A DNA stretch of 64,000 nt from Psychroflexus planctonicus. GTDB lineage: Bacteria; Bacteroidota; Bacteroidia; Flavobacteriales; Flavobacteriaceae. Location: positions 248,001 to 312,000 of the forward strand of contig NZ_BMGM01000003.1 in assembly GCF_014640195.1 (NCBI RefSeq), read 5' to 3'. Made by a program: the position numbers and the translations under genes. The notes beneath the pieces are model-generated. The model did not search any database. It was not told the DNA's origin and worked only from the letters and a program-made list of their open reading frames with translations. Position 1 is the first letter of the stretch, and each line of letters starts with the position of its first letter. Positions 1 to 9,269 of the stretch are shown here, piece by piece.

Positions 1-611
1 TCAGCCCAAGAATCTCCGATTTGTAAACTCCAATCCCATTCATTCCCAATTTCATATGGAGCTTTTATATATGGAAATGGGTTTAATTCAAGTATTTTGA
101 AATAATTACTTCGAGGTGGATGAATCCATACATTTGCTTCATTTTCTATAACCCCAGACATTGAATTTGTTATTTCATCATCAAAACTATATTTTACACA
201 GGTTTGATTATAATCAGGTATATGATTGGACATTGGGTTTCCATCTGCAACAGATATTTTCACTGTTTTAATAGTTGAAGTATCAATAGAATCAGAATCT
301 ACAAAGTGCCAAATTCGACTATCGTTAGGTGCTTTTTTAAAGTACTGAATTTTATTTTCCTTTGTTATATGTTGATATTCATAAACAAACTCAGCTCCTA
401 CTTTATACACAATATTATTATGATTGTATTTATTTATATCTACCACAGTAGAATCAAATGACTCAACTGTAATACTTTCATTTTCACTAATTAAATCGTA
501 TGATGGATAGTCAACTTTTTTCGTTTCTACCTTTTCTTCAGTTTGTTTTATATCATTACAACTCAAAAATAAAATTATAAAGCCTATAAAAACATATAAT
601 CTGGATTTCAT
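1..611 (-). CDS. Partial lipoprotein of unknown function (C-terminus off the window)
   Basis: An open frame runs from an ATG at 611 leftwards through the window edge without a stop, so about 203 residues are visible and the C-terminus is missing. The N-terminus is a clear lipoprotein signal: MKSRLY, a hydrophobic run, then the lipobox LFLSC with the lipidated Cys at about residue 18. It is followed by a short Lys/Glu-rich linker. The rest is polar and Asp/Asn/Ser-rich with no motif I recognise. It lies 76 nt downstream of the haloperoxidase-like lipoprotein gene on the same strand and could be transcribed with it. The lipoprotein call is firm; the function is unknown. Confidence 0.8.
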   Translation of the reverse strand, partial: MKSRLYVFIGFIILFLSCNDIKQTEEKVETKKVDYPSYDLISENESITVESFDSTVVDINKYNHNNIVYKVGAEFVYEYQHITKENKIQYFKKAPNDSRIWHFVDSDSIDTSTIKTVKISVADGNPMSNHIPDYNQTCVKYSFDDEITNSMSGVIENEANVWIHPPRSNYFKILELNPFPYIKAPYEIGNEWDWSLQIGDSWA

Positions 612-687
612 TTATTTAATTTAAAGTTAGTTTTTCAATTTAAAATGGTAGGCAACTTATAAAGATGAAAGAAAGTTACAAATCTAT

Positions 688-2031
688 TTATGGTTTAGCA
701 TTTGTATTTAAGAAGTCAATTTTTTCGTTAACCAATTTGCCTATATTAGATCCTTGAGTAATTCCTTCAAATACAGCTGAATCGTAATGTATTCCTCCGT
801 ATACTCTACTTCTTGCGGCTTCATTTGCTGCATCCTTAAAAGAATTGAATTTTCTGGAAGGCAAGCCATAAGGAATTTCTGTAGTATCTAAAAAACCAAA
901 GTTTTCTCCAAACATATCTGTTAGGACTTCTGCTGCTGAGTTGGAAACAACAGAATGACCGCTTGTATATTCTGGAAATGGTGGTGTTTGTAAAATAGGC
1001 AGCCATTCAGAATCTATATATTTGGTAATGAGTGTTTCTGGCCTTACTAAATTACTGCGGTATTTTTCATCCCAACAACTTATAAAAGCATCTGCAATAG
1101 CAATTGAAGTTTTAGTTTGCGCATAAACCGATTTTTTAAAATCGGCTTCTGTTTCATTACATGCAATTTTACAAATACCTACCCAATGTGCACCAGGTGA
1201 TATTTTTTTATCAGCAAACATAAAATGCCCTTTATTCACTGAAACAAAGGGATTACAATCCCAAAATCTAGCGATAGCTATTTCTTCACTTTCATCTCCT
1301 GCTCCTCTAATTGTATTATTGATATTATAAACCGAAATTAACTCTTTATAAAATTTAGAACCCGGTTCTAGTGAAAACTCAGGAGGTGGCACAGGCTTAA
1401 ATTGTGAAGCTGAATCTAAAACAAAAGGTCTAAGTTTATTCCAATGTGGTTCAATTCCTTTCATATAAGCCGGTGGTGTAGGTTGCCAAACAGATGGATC
1501 TTCAGAAAATATATTATAGTCTGGCATATTTCGCGTTTCAACATAACCGTCCATTTGCATCCAATTGATAATTTGCTCAGCCACTTGAATACCATGTTTT
1601 TTGGATACTTCAAATTCAACAGGATTGATTTTCTTCCATTCTAGATATAAACTGTCTCGATAGTTGGTGATTATTTCTTTAGAAAAAACTAACTCACTAG
1701 AAACATTGATATACGCAATTAATGATGCTAAATTTAAATTTAACTGGGCTTGAACTGGAATTGCCTCGTAATTTTGTAAGCCGTTTAGTTGATTTGTAAG
1801 CGGAAAATATTTTTCACTTTTATCACTAAAGGTCTGGTAAGCTGCAATATTTGGATAAACGTAAATTCTACTAGCTACAGGAGGAGAAAAAATATCATGC
1901 ACCATAACTTCAGTAAGTTTATCTATTGCATGATGATAATGCTCTCTCTCTATTTTAATAGACTGTTTGTTTTCTTGACAAGCTAGTAAGCTTAAAAAAA
2001 GAAATATTGAAATGGAAAAATTAATTTTCAT
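688..2031 (-). CDS. Vanadium-dependent haloperoxidase-like (PAP2 superfamily) lipoprotein
   Basis: The 447-residue protein begins with a lipoprotein signal (LSLLAC, Cys18), so it is probably anchored on the outside of a membrane. Its C-terminal half carries all three parts of the vanadate/phosphate pocket shared by vanadium haloperoxidases and PAP2 acid phosphatases: K323-x6-R330-P331, S357-G358-H359, and R409-x5-H415. The mature length and the long helical N-terminal half fit bacterial haloperoxidase-like proteins better than small PAP2 phosphatases. Sequence alone cannot say whether it oxidises halides or is a phosphatase. The start of the ASPIC/FG-GAP lipoprotein gene's stop codon lies only 28 nt upstream on the same strand, so the two are almost certainly one transcript. 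Confidence 0.82.
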   Translation of the reverse strand: MKINFSISIFLFLSLLACQENKQSIKIEREHYHHAIDKLTEVMVHDIFSPPVASRIYVYPNIAAYQTFSDKSEKYFPLTNQLNGLQNYEAIPVQAQLNLNLASLIAYINVSSELVFSKEIITNYRDSLYLEWKKINPVEFEVSKKHGIQVAEQIINWMQMDGYVETRNMPDYNIFSEDPSVWQPTPPAYMKGIEPHWNKLRPFVLDSASQFKPVPPPEFSLEPGSKFYKELISVYNINNTIRGAGDESEEIAIARFWDCNPFVSVNKGHFMFADKKISPGAHWVGICKIACNETEADFKKSVYAQTKTSIAIADAFISCWDEKYRSNLVRPETLITKYIDSEWLPILQTPPFPEYTSGHSVVSNSAAEVLTDMFGENFGFLDTTEIPYGLPSRKFNSFKDAANEAARSRVYGGIHYDSAVFEGITQGSNIGKLVNEKIDFLNTNAKP

Positions 2032-2059
2032 AGTGCTTAAAATTCATCAAAACAAATAC

Positions 2060-5000
2060 CTACTTGTAAGAATAGGATTTGACTTCATCATTATTTGATA
2101 TGATAATTAGTAAGTTAAAGTCTTTCATTTGTATTGTTTCCATTTTTTTAATTTGGGAATGAAAAGGATCTATTCCTAATTCGGAAATCCAATTGTATTC
2201 ATTTTTATTTTTTACTAATAAACCTTTTAAAGAAACATACTTACCATGATATGTATTCATTTTATTTGAATTACCACCGAGTATAAAATGTTTTTGTTGG
2301 TCTACTTCCATTTCTAAAAAACTATTGATAGGTGCTAATTGAAAATCTTTTGGAAATGGAACAAATTTGGTGAATTGTCCATTTTCATTTAGTAAATATC
2401 CGGAAGCTAATTCTTCAACTGTAAACTGGTCTGCATTAGAAATTGCATCTTTTGTAACTACCTCTTCAATTGTTTTGCTAGCAAAGCTTTTATGGTCTAC
2501 AAATCGCTTACTGATGATATTCATTTGAGCCGAAAGCTCGTCTTTGGAATTTAATGGATAATATTTTCCATTTCTATTATATGCTAAAATACTTTCTTCC
2601 TTCCCATTATTATCAAAATCTGAATGAAACATTTTTAATGGTCCATCAAAATAAAGGTTGAATTTTGTATTTAAGCCCCAATTTCCTAAGAGTAAATCTT
2701 GGTCGCCATCTTCATCTATATCAAATAACATTGAAGTTTGCCAAAGTCCGTTGAGTTCTTCTGGCAGATTCATCTCTGATAGATTTCCATTAGAATTCAT
2801 GTAAACATAAGGTCTATCCCATTCTGTAGTAATAATTAAATCTTTTTGTCCATTTCCGTTTACATCATGCCATTGAGCATCTGTAACTTTAGATTGAAGT
2901 TTAAAGTTTTTGTCTTTTGTAAAACTACCGTTACTGTGATTGACTAAAATATAGGAATCTACCATTTTGCCAAAATTACCTAGCTCAGCATAATTACCTA
3001 CAAATATATCTTGATCTCCATCATTATCATAATCATAAACAGCAATAGAAGTAGTAATTAGATTATTATCAGGTATTAAGCCTTGGCTTTTAATGTATTT
3101 TCCATTTTCATTTACGTACAATCTATCATTTCTAAAATTAGCATCTTCATTGGCTCCAGATGCTACGTATAAATCTAAGTCTCCATCCTTATCTACATCT
3201 AAAAATACAGCTGAATTGTCTTCAAATTTAAAGTCTTCTTCAAATTCTGGTTGTTCAGAAACTTGAAAACTCACTCCATTGTTTATTAGTAATTGTGCGG
3301 GTTTCCCTGCCGCACTACCTATAAAAAGGTCTTGGTAACCATTATTATTTACATCTCCAATTGCAAAAGCGGGTCCTAAGGTAGAAACTTGATATGGAAT
3401 AAGTTTTTCTTCGGCAAAATCATTATAGTTATCTTCTTTATGCACAAAATCTATACGATTTGTTTTAGTGAACATCCTGTTTTGTTCTGTTTCATCTTGG
3501 TAATTAAAAAAAGATTCTCCTTTTTTATAATCAATAGTAACTGTAGAGTTTATTGTTGGTTGTTTGAGTGTAACCACTTCATTATTTGGCCAAATTACTT
3601 GAATTGAATCTACAGATGTATTTGTACCTAATCCAAAATGTAATTTTCCTTCAACTGAAGACAAAAAGCCTCTGGACTTAAATAGTTGTTTAAATTGTGA
3701 AGTCCCACCAGAGTAAACGCTTGCTTTGGCACCAATTCCTTCTTTATTTTTTGCAGTATAGCTAAATTTTAAGTTGATGTAATTGGATTTTTTGTTTGTT
3801 GTATTTTCAAAAATAGAAGCGTTTTTATTGAAGTTATTGGTTACTAAATCTAAATCTCCATCCAAATCTAAATCTACATAAATAGCTCCATTAGAAAGCT
3901 GTGGCTCATTTTTAATCCAGGTTCCTGTTTGATTTGTAAATGTTTCAGAATTTCCTTGAAAAATTTCATTTGCCACATTACCACTCGGCATTTGATCTAT
4001 TGAATTGAATAACCACTTAAGACCTTCATTTTCACTTCTTCCTTTAAATGCACTTGAAACGTATTTTTTAAAGTCTAAACTATTTGGTCTTCTGAGAATT
4101 CCATTAGAAATAAATAAATCTTGATGCATATCGTTATTGTAGTCTGCAAATAAAGCAGCCCAACTCCAATCTGTATCTGCTATTTGATGATAAAGTGCTT
4201 CTTCACTAAAATAATCACCATTGTGATTGACTTGAAGCATATTTCTAGAAAACTGATCTTTATAACCTAGTTTTTTAAGGTAAGCTTGCATGTTGAACAT
4301 AGCATCATCTCCTTCTGTTTCTTTCAAAAGTTTTTCTTCTTTTGGAAGCATGTCTAATGTAATCAGGTCTTGGAATCCGTCTTTATTTATATCTGCGGCA
4401 TCGCTTCCCATAGAAAACCTACTAATAGTTGTAAATGCTTCACCTAAGCGTTCAGAAAAAGTACCATCTTGGTTGTTGATGTAATAGTAATCGTCTTCAT
4501 GAAAATCATTACAAACATAAATATCATCCCAGCCATCGTTATTAAAATCGGCTATACTTGCACTTAAACCATAACCGTTAACACCTCCAAAAATGTTAGC
4601 TGATTTGCTTACATCTATAAACTTACCATTGTCATTTTTTAATAAAACATCTCCTACGTTTGGAACTCTGTTATTCCTTAACTCTGCTTTTCCATGAGAT
4701 AAATTGGTGTGCACAGCATGATTTACAATGTACACATCTAAATCTCCATCTTTGTCGTAATCAAAAAAATATGCTTGAGTTGAATAACCTTTAAAATCAA
4801 GTCCGTAGGATTTAGCATCTTCTGTAAATGTACCATCTCCGTTATTGATGAAAAGCTCGTTATGGCCTGTAAAGTCTAATAGTCCTGAAACAGCACAGAC
4901 ATAAATATCAAGTAAACCATCATTATTGATATCTACCATTGTAACTCCAGTGTTCCAACTTGAATTTCCGCTAATCTCAGCTTTTTCTGAAATATCTTTA

Positions 5001-5317
5001 AAATTTAAATTCCCTTTATTTAAAAAAAGTTTATTGTCACCCATATTAGACACAAAAAACAAATCAGGTAATCCATCACCATTAATATCACCTGTAGCTA
5101 CACCGCCACCATTGTAATAATAAATATAATTAATGATGCTGTGCTCTAAATCTTCATAAACCATGTTACTAAAAAATAAACCACTCTGTTCTGCAGGTAG
5201 GTCATTAAACAAGTAATTTTTCTTTTGAACGGGTATATTTTGTTCTTTATTCTCGTCGGCACAACCGAAAAGAATAAGAGTAATTAACAGTTTAAGGCAA
5301 ATTTGTGCTTTGATAAT
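2060..5317 (-). CDS. Large ASPIC/UnbV and FG-GAP (VCBS) repeat lipoprotein, non-ATG start
   Basis: This long surface-type protein is built from FG-GAP/VCBS beta-propeller repeats. Thirteen calcium-loop motifs of the DxDxDGxxD kind are visible (for example DINGDGLPD, DYDKDGDLD, DIDEDGDQD), and an ASPIC/UnbV domain sits at about residues 526-595, ending in the HFGLG and IQVIWPN motifs. The first ATG/GTG/TTG in frame is a TTG at 5212, which would remove the signal. Upstream in the same frame there is a complete lipoprotein signal, MIKAQICLKLLITLILFGC if the ATT at 5317 is read as Met, bounded by a TAA at 5345-5347. A TAAATTTG promoter element at 5339-5332 puts the transcript start just ahead of that ATT. 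With this start the protein has 1085 residues. It probably binds ligand or glycan outside the cell. It heads the operon with the haloperoxidase. Confidence 0.85.
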   Translation of the reverse strand: MIKAQICLKLLITLILFGCADENKEQNIPVQKKNYLFNDLPAEQSGLFFSNMVYEDLEHSIINYIYYYNGGGVATGDINGDGLPDLFFVSNMGDNKLFLNKGNLNFKDISEKAEISGNSSWNTGVTMVDINNDGLLDIYVCAVSGLLDFTGHNELFINNGDGTFTEDAKSYGLDFKGYSTQAYFFDYDKDGDLDVYIVNHAVHTNLSHGKAELRNNRVPNVGDVLLKNDNGKFIDVSKSANIFGGVNGYGLSASIADFNNDGWDDIYVCNDFHEDDYYYINNQDGTFSERLGEAFTTISRFSMGSDAADINKDGFQDLITLDMLPKEEKLLKETEGDDAMFNMQAYLKKLGYKDQFSRNMLQVNHNGDYFSEEALYHQIADTDWSWAALFADYNNDMHQDLFISNGILRRPNSLDFKKYVSSAFKGRSENEGLKWLFNSIDQMPSGNVANEIFQGNSETFTNQTGTWIKNEPQLSNGAIYVDLDLDGDLDLVTNNFNKNASIFENTTNKKSNYINLKFSYTAKNKEGIGAKASVYSGGTSQFKQLFKSRGFLSSVEGKLHFGLGTNTSVDSIQVIWPNNEVVTLKQPTINSTVTIDYKKGESFFNYQDETEQNRMFTKTNRIDFVHKEDNYNDFAEEKLIPYQVSTLGPAFAIGDVNNNGYQDLFIGSAAGKPAQLLINNGVSFQVSEQPEFEEDFKFEDNSAVFLDVDKDGDLDLYVASGANEDANFRNDRLYVNENGKYIKSQGLIPDNNLITTSIAVYDYDNDGDQDIFVGNYAELGNFGKMVDSYILVNHSNGSFTKDKNFKLQSKVTDAQWHDVNGNGQKDLIITTEWDRPYVYMNSNGNLSEMNLPEELNGLWQTSMLFDIDEDGDQDLLLGNWGLNTKFNLYFDGPLKMFHSDFDNNGKEESILAYNRNGKYYPLNSKDELSAQMNIISKRFVDHKSFASKTIEEVVTKDAISNADQFTVEELASGYLLNENGQFTKFVPFPKDFQLAPINSFLEMEVDQQKHFILGGNSNKMNTYHGKYVSLKGLLVKNKNEYNWISELGIDPFHSQIKKMETIQMKDFNLLIIISNNDEVKSYSYK

Positions 5318-5331
5318 GTAATATTTTAAGA

Positions 5332-5339
5332 CAAATTTA
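5332..5339 (-). promoter_or_regulatory. Putative -7 element (TAAATTTG) of the FG-GAP/haloperoxidase operon
   Basis: On the minus strand this reads TAAATTTG, matching the Bacteroidota -7 consensus TAnnTTTG. It ends 14 nt before the proposed ATT start codon. No TTG stands at the expected -33 distance, so the call rests on the -7 box and its position. Confidence 0.4.
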
Positions 5340-5347
5340 AAAATTTA

Positions 5348-5723
5348 AGTCAAGCATCACACCTAAACATTAACAATATTTTTAATAATTTACGGCAATA
5401 TTATTTAACTGTTTTCGGATATTTCTCATCACCTTAGACTCAACATAATAAAATTTTGTTGCTGAACAACTTAAAGTTAGCCATTTAATGAATTACTAAT
5501 GAACATAAATTAAGATTTGATTAACTTCAGATATATTAAATTAGTTAAATTTATGTGAATTAAAAATAAGGATATGCAAATTATAAAATTAAGATTTTTG
5601 TAATATGATAACACTACGACGTGTTCTAATCCTTATATCAAAAGCTTTATTAAACTTAGAAGTATTAAAAGCAGGAACGCATTATATTTCAATTCACTTA
5701 AGACACTGACTAATTATGATATA
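5348..5723. other. Gene-free stretch
   Basis: AT-rich DNA between the FG-GAP gene promoter and the terminator of the sulfide:quinone oxidoreductase gene. I see no coding frame with a credible start, no RNA gene and no strong repeat. It is probably only upstream regulatory DNA for the FG-GAP operon. Confidence 0.5.
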
Positions 5724-5760
5724 AAAAAAGCAAAATCAACTTATATCAATTTTGCTTTTT
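5723..5760 (-). terminator. Rho-independent terminator, downstream of sqr
   Basis: GCAAAAT (5730-5736) pairs with ATTTTGC (5749-5755), extended by A-tract/T-tract pairing on both sides, around a 12-nt loop. It begins 12 nt past the sqr stop codon, and the minus-strand T tract is the complement of 5723-5729. Confidence 0.75.
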
Positions 5761-5771
5761 AGTTTCATTTA

Positions 5772-7028
5772 TTACACGTTTTCTCCCTTCATCATTTTAT
5801 TCCAGTAAAGATAAGGCAACCCGTATTTTTTAAGCATCCACAAGCGCCAGTGTTCTTTAGCAGAATTAAAGACCAACATTTGTTTAAGTTTAGGGTCGGG
5901 AGTAAAATTGCCTTCATAATCAAACTCTGCTAGAGCCATTTTTCCGTAGCCAGTAACTAATGGGCAAGACGAATATCCTTTGTAACTTTTATTGTTGGCA
6001 GGTTTATTATTCATCATAAACATTACATTTTCTACTACTACAGGCACTTGTTTTCTAATTGCTGCTCCAGTTTTTGCAGTTGGTAAAGCAGCCACATCGC
6101 CTAATCCGAAAATATTAGGATACGTATTATGCTGTAGCGAGTTAATGTTTACATCTAACCAACCATCTTCATTAACTAAATTAGAATCTGACACAAACTT
6201 GGGTGGAGCTTGTGGTGGAGCCAAATGAAGCATATCAAAAGGAACTTCAATATTGGTGATACCAGAAATTTTCTCTCCAATTTCTTTACTCTCATTGGTT
6301 ACACATTGGTTTTCATCGTCTCCAACATATTGAAAGGTGATTATCTTTTTATCAGCATCAACTTTTTTAGGAGCATAAAAAGGTTTGAAGTGTATTCCGT
6401 AACGCTCTACTACTCGCGTTAAGGTATCTCTAATAGGCTTAACTCCAAATAAAACGGAACCTGGAGTAGCAAAAACAACACGAGCATCAATTTTATTTTT
6501 CTTAAAATAATCTGCAGCTAAATATGCAATTTTCTGTGGAGCTCCGCCGCATTTTATAGGTGTTGTAGGCTGTGTAAAAATAGCATTTCCATCTTTAAAG
6601 TTTTGAAGCACTTCCCAAGTATGTTTCGGATCGGTATAATTACTACAAACTACCCCTTTTCCTAGCGCATCTTTTAAACCTTCAATTTTTTCTGGAGCCA
6701 TTACTAATCCCGGTGCTACTATTAAATATTCATAAGAAATTTCTCCACTTTTTTGAGTTACAAGTATGTTTTCATCAGCTTTAAAAGCAGTTGCATAATC
6801 TTGTATCCAATCAGCACCATTAGGAATTAATTCTTTTATTGGTTTACCGGTATCTTTAAAATTGTAAGTTCCCGCCCCGACAAGCGTCCAAGCAGGTTGA
6901 TAGTAATGAGTATCTTTTGGATCAATTATTCCTATACTTAACTTCTGATTTTTTTTCAATAATTGTGCAGCCGTCATTATTCCTGCTGTTCCTGCTCCAA
7001 TTATGAGTACTTGATAATTTGGTTTCAT
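5772..7028 (-). CDS. sqr: Sulfide:quinone oxidoreductase (SQR), FAD-dependent
   Basis: SQR oxidises sulfide and passes the electrons to the membrane quinone pool. The 418-residue protein starts with the FAD-binding dinucleotide fold (GAGTAG at residues 11-16). The segment DPKDTHYYQPAWTLVGAG is characteristic of the mitochondrial-like SQR group. Three cysteines stand in family-typical places: C128 (VVCSNYT), C160 (PIKCGGAPQKI) and C355 (SSCPLVTGYG). C160 and C355 correspond to the redox pair. The second FAD motif, NIFGLGDVAALPTAKTGAA, is near residue 305. It is a monocistronic unit with its own terminator and a TATATTTG promoter box just upstream. A sulfide-detoxifying role is the usual inference in heterotrophic flavobacteria; no thiosulfate- or persulfide-handling partner lies beside it. 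Confidence 0.85.
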   Translation of the reverse strand: MKPNYQVLIIGAGTAGIMTAAQLLKKNQKLSIGIIDPKDTHYYQPAWTLVGAGTYNFKDTGKPIKELIPNGADWIQDYATAFKADENILVTQKSGEISYEYLIVAPGLVMAPEKIEGLKDALGKGVVCSNYTDPKHTWEVLQNFKDGNAIFTQPTTPIKCGGAPQKIAYLAADYFKKNKIDARVVFATPGSVLFGVKPIRDTLTRVVERYGIHFKPFYAPKKVDADKKIITFQYVGDDENQCVTNESKEIGEKISGITNIEVPFDMLHLAPPQAPPKFVSDSNLVNEDGWLDVNINSLQHNTYPNIFGLGDVAALPTAKTGAAIRKQVPVVVENVMFMMNNKPANNKSYKGYSSCPLVTGYGKMALAEFDYEGNFTPDPKLKQMLVFNSAKEHWRLWMLKKYGLPYLYWNKMMKGENV

Positions 7029-7050
7029 CTCTATAAATTTATAAATTGAC

Positions 7051-7058
7051 CAAATATA
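7051..7058 (-). promoter_or_regulatory. Putative -7 element (TATATTTG) of sqr
   Basis: Minus-strand TATATTTG, a full match to TAnnTTTG, lies 22 nt before the sqr ATG. No matching -33 TTG is visible at 19 bp. Confidence 0.45.
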
Positions 7059-7186
7059 GAAGTTGAAATGATTGAAATTTGTAACTTTAGTTACATAAAA
7101 TGTTAAAGCTTAGAGATTTTGTAATTTATTGATGTTTAAATTACGAAAGCCAAAAGAAAGAAATGCTATTAATGAATATTTTATTT

Positions 7187-7870
7187 TTAAGTATTCATAA
7201 TAAAATTAGTTGCCATTTGAATATGTAAATCTGTTGTTGATAATACAGGTAGCTCCGTTTGAACATCTTTCAACAAAATGGGAAGTTCGGTACATCCTAA
7301 AATTACAGCATCTACTCCCCTATTTTTAAATGCTATAATTTGCTTCACATAAAAATCTTTGGCTTCCTGTGTAAATTTACCTTGAGTTAATTCTTTAGAA
7401 ACAAAGTAATGTGATTGTTGTACTTCCTTTTCATCTGGTATACAAACTTGTAAATCATGCTTTTCGGCTATTCTATCTTTTAAAAAAGCCTTAGTCATAG
7501 TAGGTTTGTTTCCTAATAGGCCCAGTTTTTTATATCCCATTTTTTTGGCTTCTTCTGCTGTTGCATCAGCAATATGTAAAATTGGTACATTTATTTTTGG
7601 CTGAACAAAATCAGCTGCCATGTGCGGTGTATTAGCACAAATCAAAATTGCTTCTGCTCCTGCTTTAATGAGTTTTTGAGATACTTCTAAATATTTTTGT
7701 TGTATATCGTTTAGAACTTGCTTTCGCATAATATCGATATTGATAGAATACAACAAAAGCTCTGGATTAGAAGCGCTGCCAATTTCTTTACTTACTTGGG
7801 TGTTGATTTCTCTATAATATTCAATTGTAGAATGCCAAGAAGTACCACCTATAAGTCCTAAAGTCTTCAT
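7187..7870 (-). CDS. Amino-acid (aspartate/glutamate family) racemase
   Basis: The protein belongs to the Asp/Glu racemase superfamily, which interconverts L- and D-amino acids without a cofactor through two active-site cysteines. Both are present in context: ICANTPH about a third of the way in and LGCTELP near the C-terminus. The N-terminus KTLGLIGGTSW is the usual family start, so I prefer the ATG at 7870 (227 residues) over the ATG at 7888, which would add six unaligned residues. It resembles the YgeA/broad-specificity branch more than the MurI glutamate racemase. The substrate is not certain. It stands alone, with 0.6 kb of non-coding DNA upstream. Confidence 0.8.
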   Translation of the reverse strand: MKTLGLIGGTSWHSTIEYYREINTQVSKEIGSASNPELLLYSINIDIMRKQVLNDIQQKYLEVSQKLIKAGAEAILICANTPHMAADFVQPKINVPILHIADATAEEAKKMGYKKLGLLGNKPTMTKAFLKDRIAEKHDLQVCIPDEKEVQQSHYFVSKELTQGKFTQEAKDFYVKQIIAFKNRGVDAVILGCTELPILLKDVQTELPVLSTTDLHIQMATNFIMNT

Positions 7871-7888
7871 ACTACTATTTTTGTTCAA

Positions 7889-8507
7889 GTTACTTTTTTT
7901 TAATTGATTGCAAAATGAGTTTAATCAGGAAAGTTGGTTTTCATTGCACCACACAAATTATAGCTTTAGATAGTTTTTTTGCTGTTTTTTAAATATATAT
8001 AATTATGACCCGTTGTGCATTTTGATAACATTCTGTCAAATCGAATGAATTTAACGTTTAAAATAGTGATCCCGAAGTATCGGGAGTATCAAGAATAAGA
8101 ATTTTTGGATATGAATTGGTTCTCAAAACGATTTTTTTATCAAAAAATCAATACCAATGACATTTTTATTTAATTTGTCTATTTTCTGATATTATCAAAA
8201 AGGTTTACTGGTTTTACTATTAATGAATAAGTTTGATTGAAATTTTTTCCCTACAAGGGAAATGCCGAAAGGCAAAGGGTGTTTTAGTATGTTAGTTTAT
8301 ACCCATTTCTTAGCCTTTCATCAATGGAAGGGAAGAAGATGATACATAGTTTAGATTAAAAAATTTTCTAAGGCTTAATCCTGTCTGAGTGAAAAGGCAG
8401 ACCTGAATGCTACAAGTAAGCTGACATTGTGCTATCTATTTTAACTCAAAATACAAAACTGGTAATTATATTTTTAAATCTACATCCAAGTAATAAATTA
8501 AAGCATT
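7889..8507. other. 0.6 kb gene-free stretch with small hairpins
   Basis: No credible gene is seen. It holds a 6-bp hairpin TCCCGA-agta-TCGGGA (8070-8085), and a tandem pair TTCCCT-aca-AGGGAA (8247-8261) and TGCC-GAAA-GGCA (8263-8274). A weak stem GTCTG/CAGAC lies at 8383-8402. This looks like decayed repetitive DNA; a small RNA cannot be excluded. Confidence 0.4.
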
Positions 8508-9266
8508 CTAACCCAACCAAACTTTAAAGTCTTTAACGCGTTCCCTACTCACTATTAATAATTCATCAAAAGCAGTGAACAATTCAACTTTTAAACGCGA
8601 ATTAGAATAACTGATAATTTGCTTAATTGCGGAATGCTTCACAATAAACTTTCTGCTGATTCTGAAAAATTCCTTGGGGTTTAAATAAGCTTCTAACTGA
8701 TCTAAGGAATAATCTACAACATAGGATCTACCTTCTGCATGTAACACATATGAAGCTTTGTTACTACTGTAAAAAAGAGCGATTTCATCTGTTGTAATGC
8801 TTTTTAAATTGCGACCTACTACAACAGAAAAACGTTCTTTATACGCTCTGGAATTAACTTGATTATTCAAGAAATCCTGCAACTTATTCAAATCTATTTT
8901 ATTACTTAATTTTTGCTGTCTGAATTTTCTTATGGCAAAACTCAATTCTTCTTTGTCAATGGGTTTCAATAAGTAGTCAATACTGTTTAATTTAAAAGCT
9001 CGCAAGGCGTATTCATCATAAGCAGTGGTAAAAATAATTGGACAAGAAATAGCTACTTCTTCAAAAATTTCAAAAGACAAACCGTCGCTTAATTGAATGT
9101 CTAAAAAAATTAAATCTGGAGCAGGATTGTGCTGAAACCAACTAACCGCAGATTTTACATCATGAAGTTGAGTTTTACAATCCAAAGAATTATCAACTAG
9201 CAATCTAGCTAGCCTTCTCGCGGCTGGCTTTTCATCTTCAACAATTACACAGCTTAATTTTTCCAT
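8508..9266 (-). CDS. LytTR-family response regulator
   Basis: A 252-residue two-domain regulator. The N-terminal receiver domain has the acidic pair E10/D11, the phosphoacceptor D56 in LIFLDIQLSDG, the switch Thr in FTTAYD, and the Lys in LLKPID. The C-terminal half (about residues 145-252) is a LytTR DNA-binding domain with the FFRISRKFIV segment typical of the family. The sensor kinase gene ends 3 nt upstream, so the two form a classic LytS/LytT-type pair. Targets cannot be read from this window; the neighbouring genes are not obvious members of the regulon. Confidence 0.9.
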   Translation of the reverse strand: MEKLSCVIVEDEKPAARRLARLLVDNSLDCKTQLHDVKSAVSWFQHNPAPDLIFLDIQLSDGLSFEIFEEVAISCPIIFTTAYDEYALRAFKLNSIDYLLKPIDKEELSFAIRKFRQQKLSNKIDLNKLQDFLNNQVNSRAYKERFSVVVGRNLKSITTDEIALFYSSNKASYVLHAEGRSYVVDYSLDQLEAYLNPKEFFRISRKFIVKHSAIKQIISYSNSRLKVELFTAFDELLIVSRERVKDFKVWLG

Positions 9267-9269
9267 AAC

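Noticed and set aside
688-5317. Halogenated natural-product gene cluster
   Set aside because: No polyketide, peptide synthetase, terpene or tailoring genes occur; only lipoproteins are adjacent.
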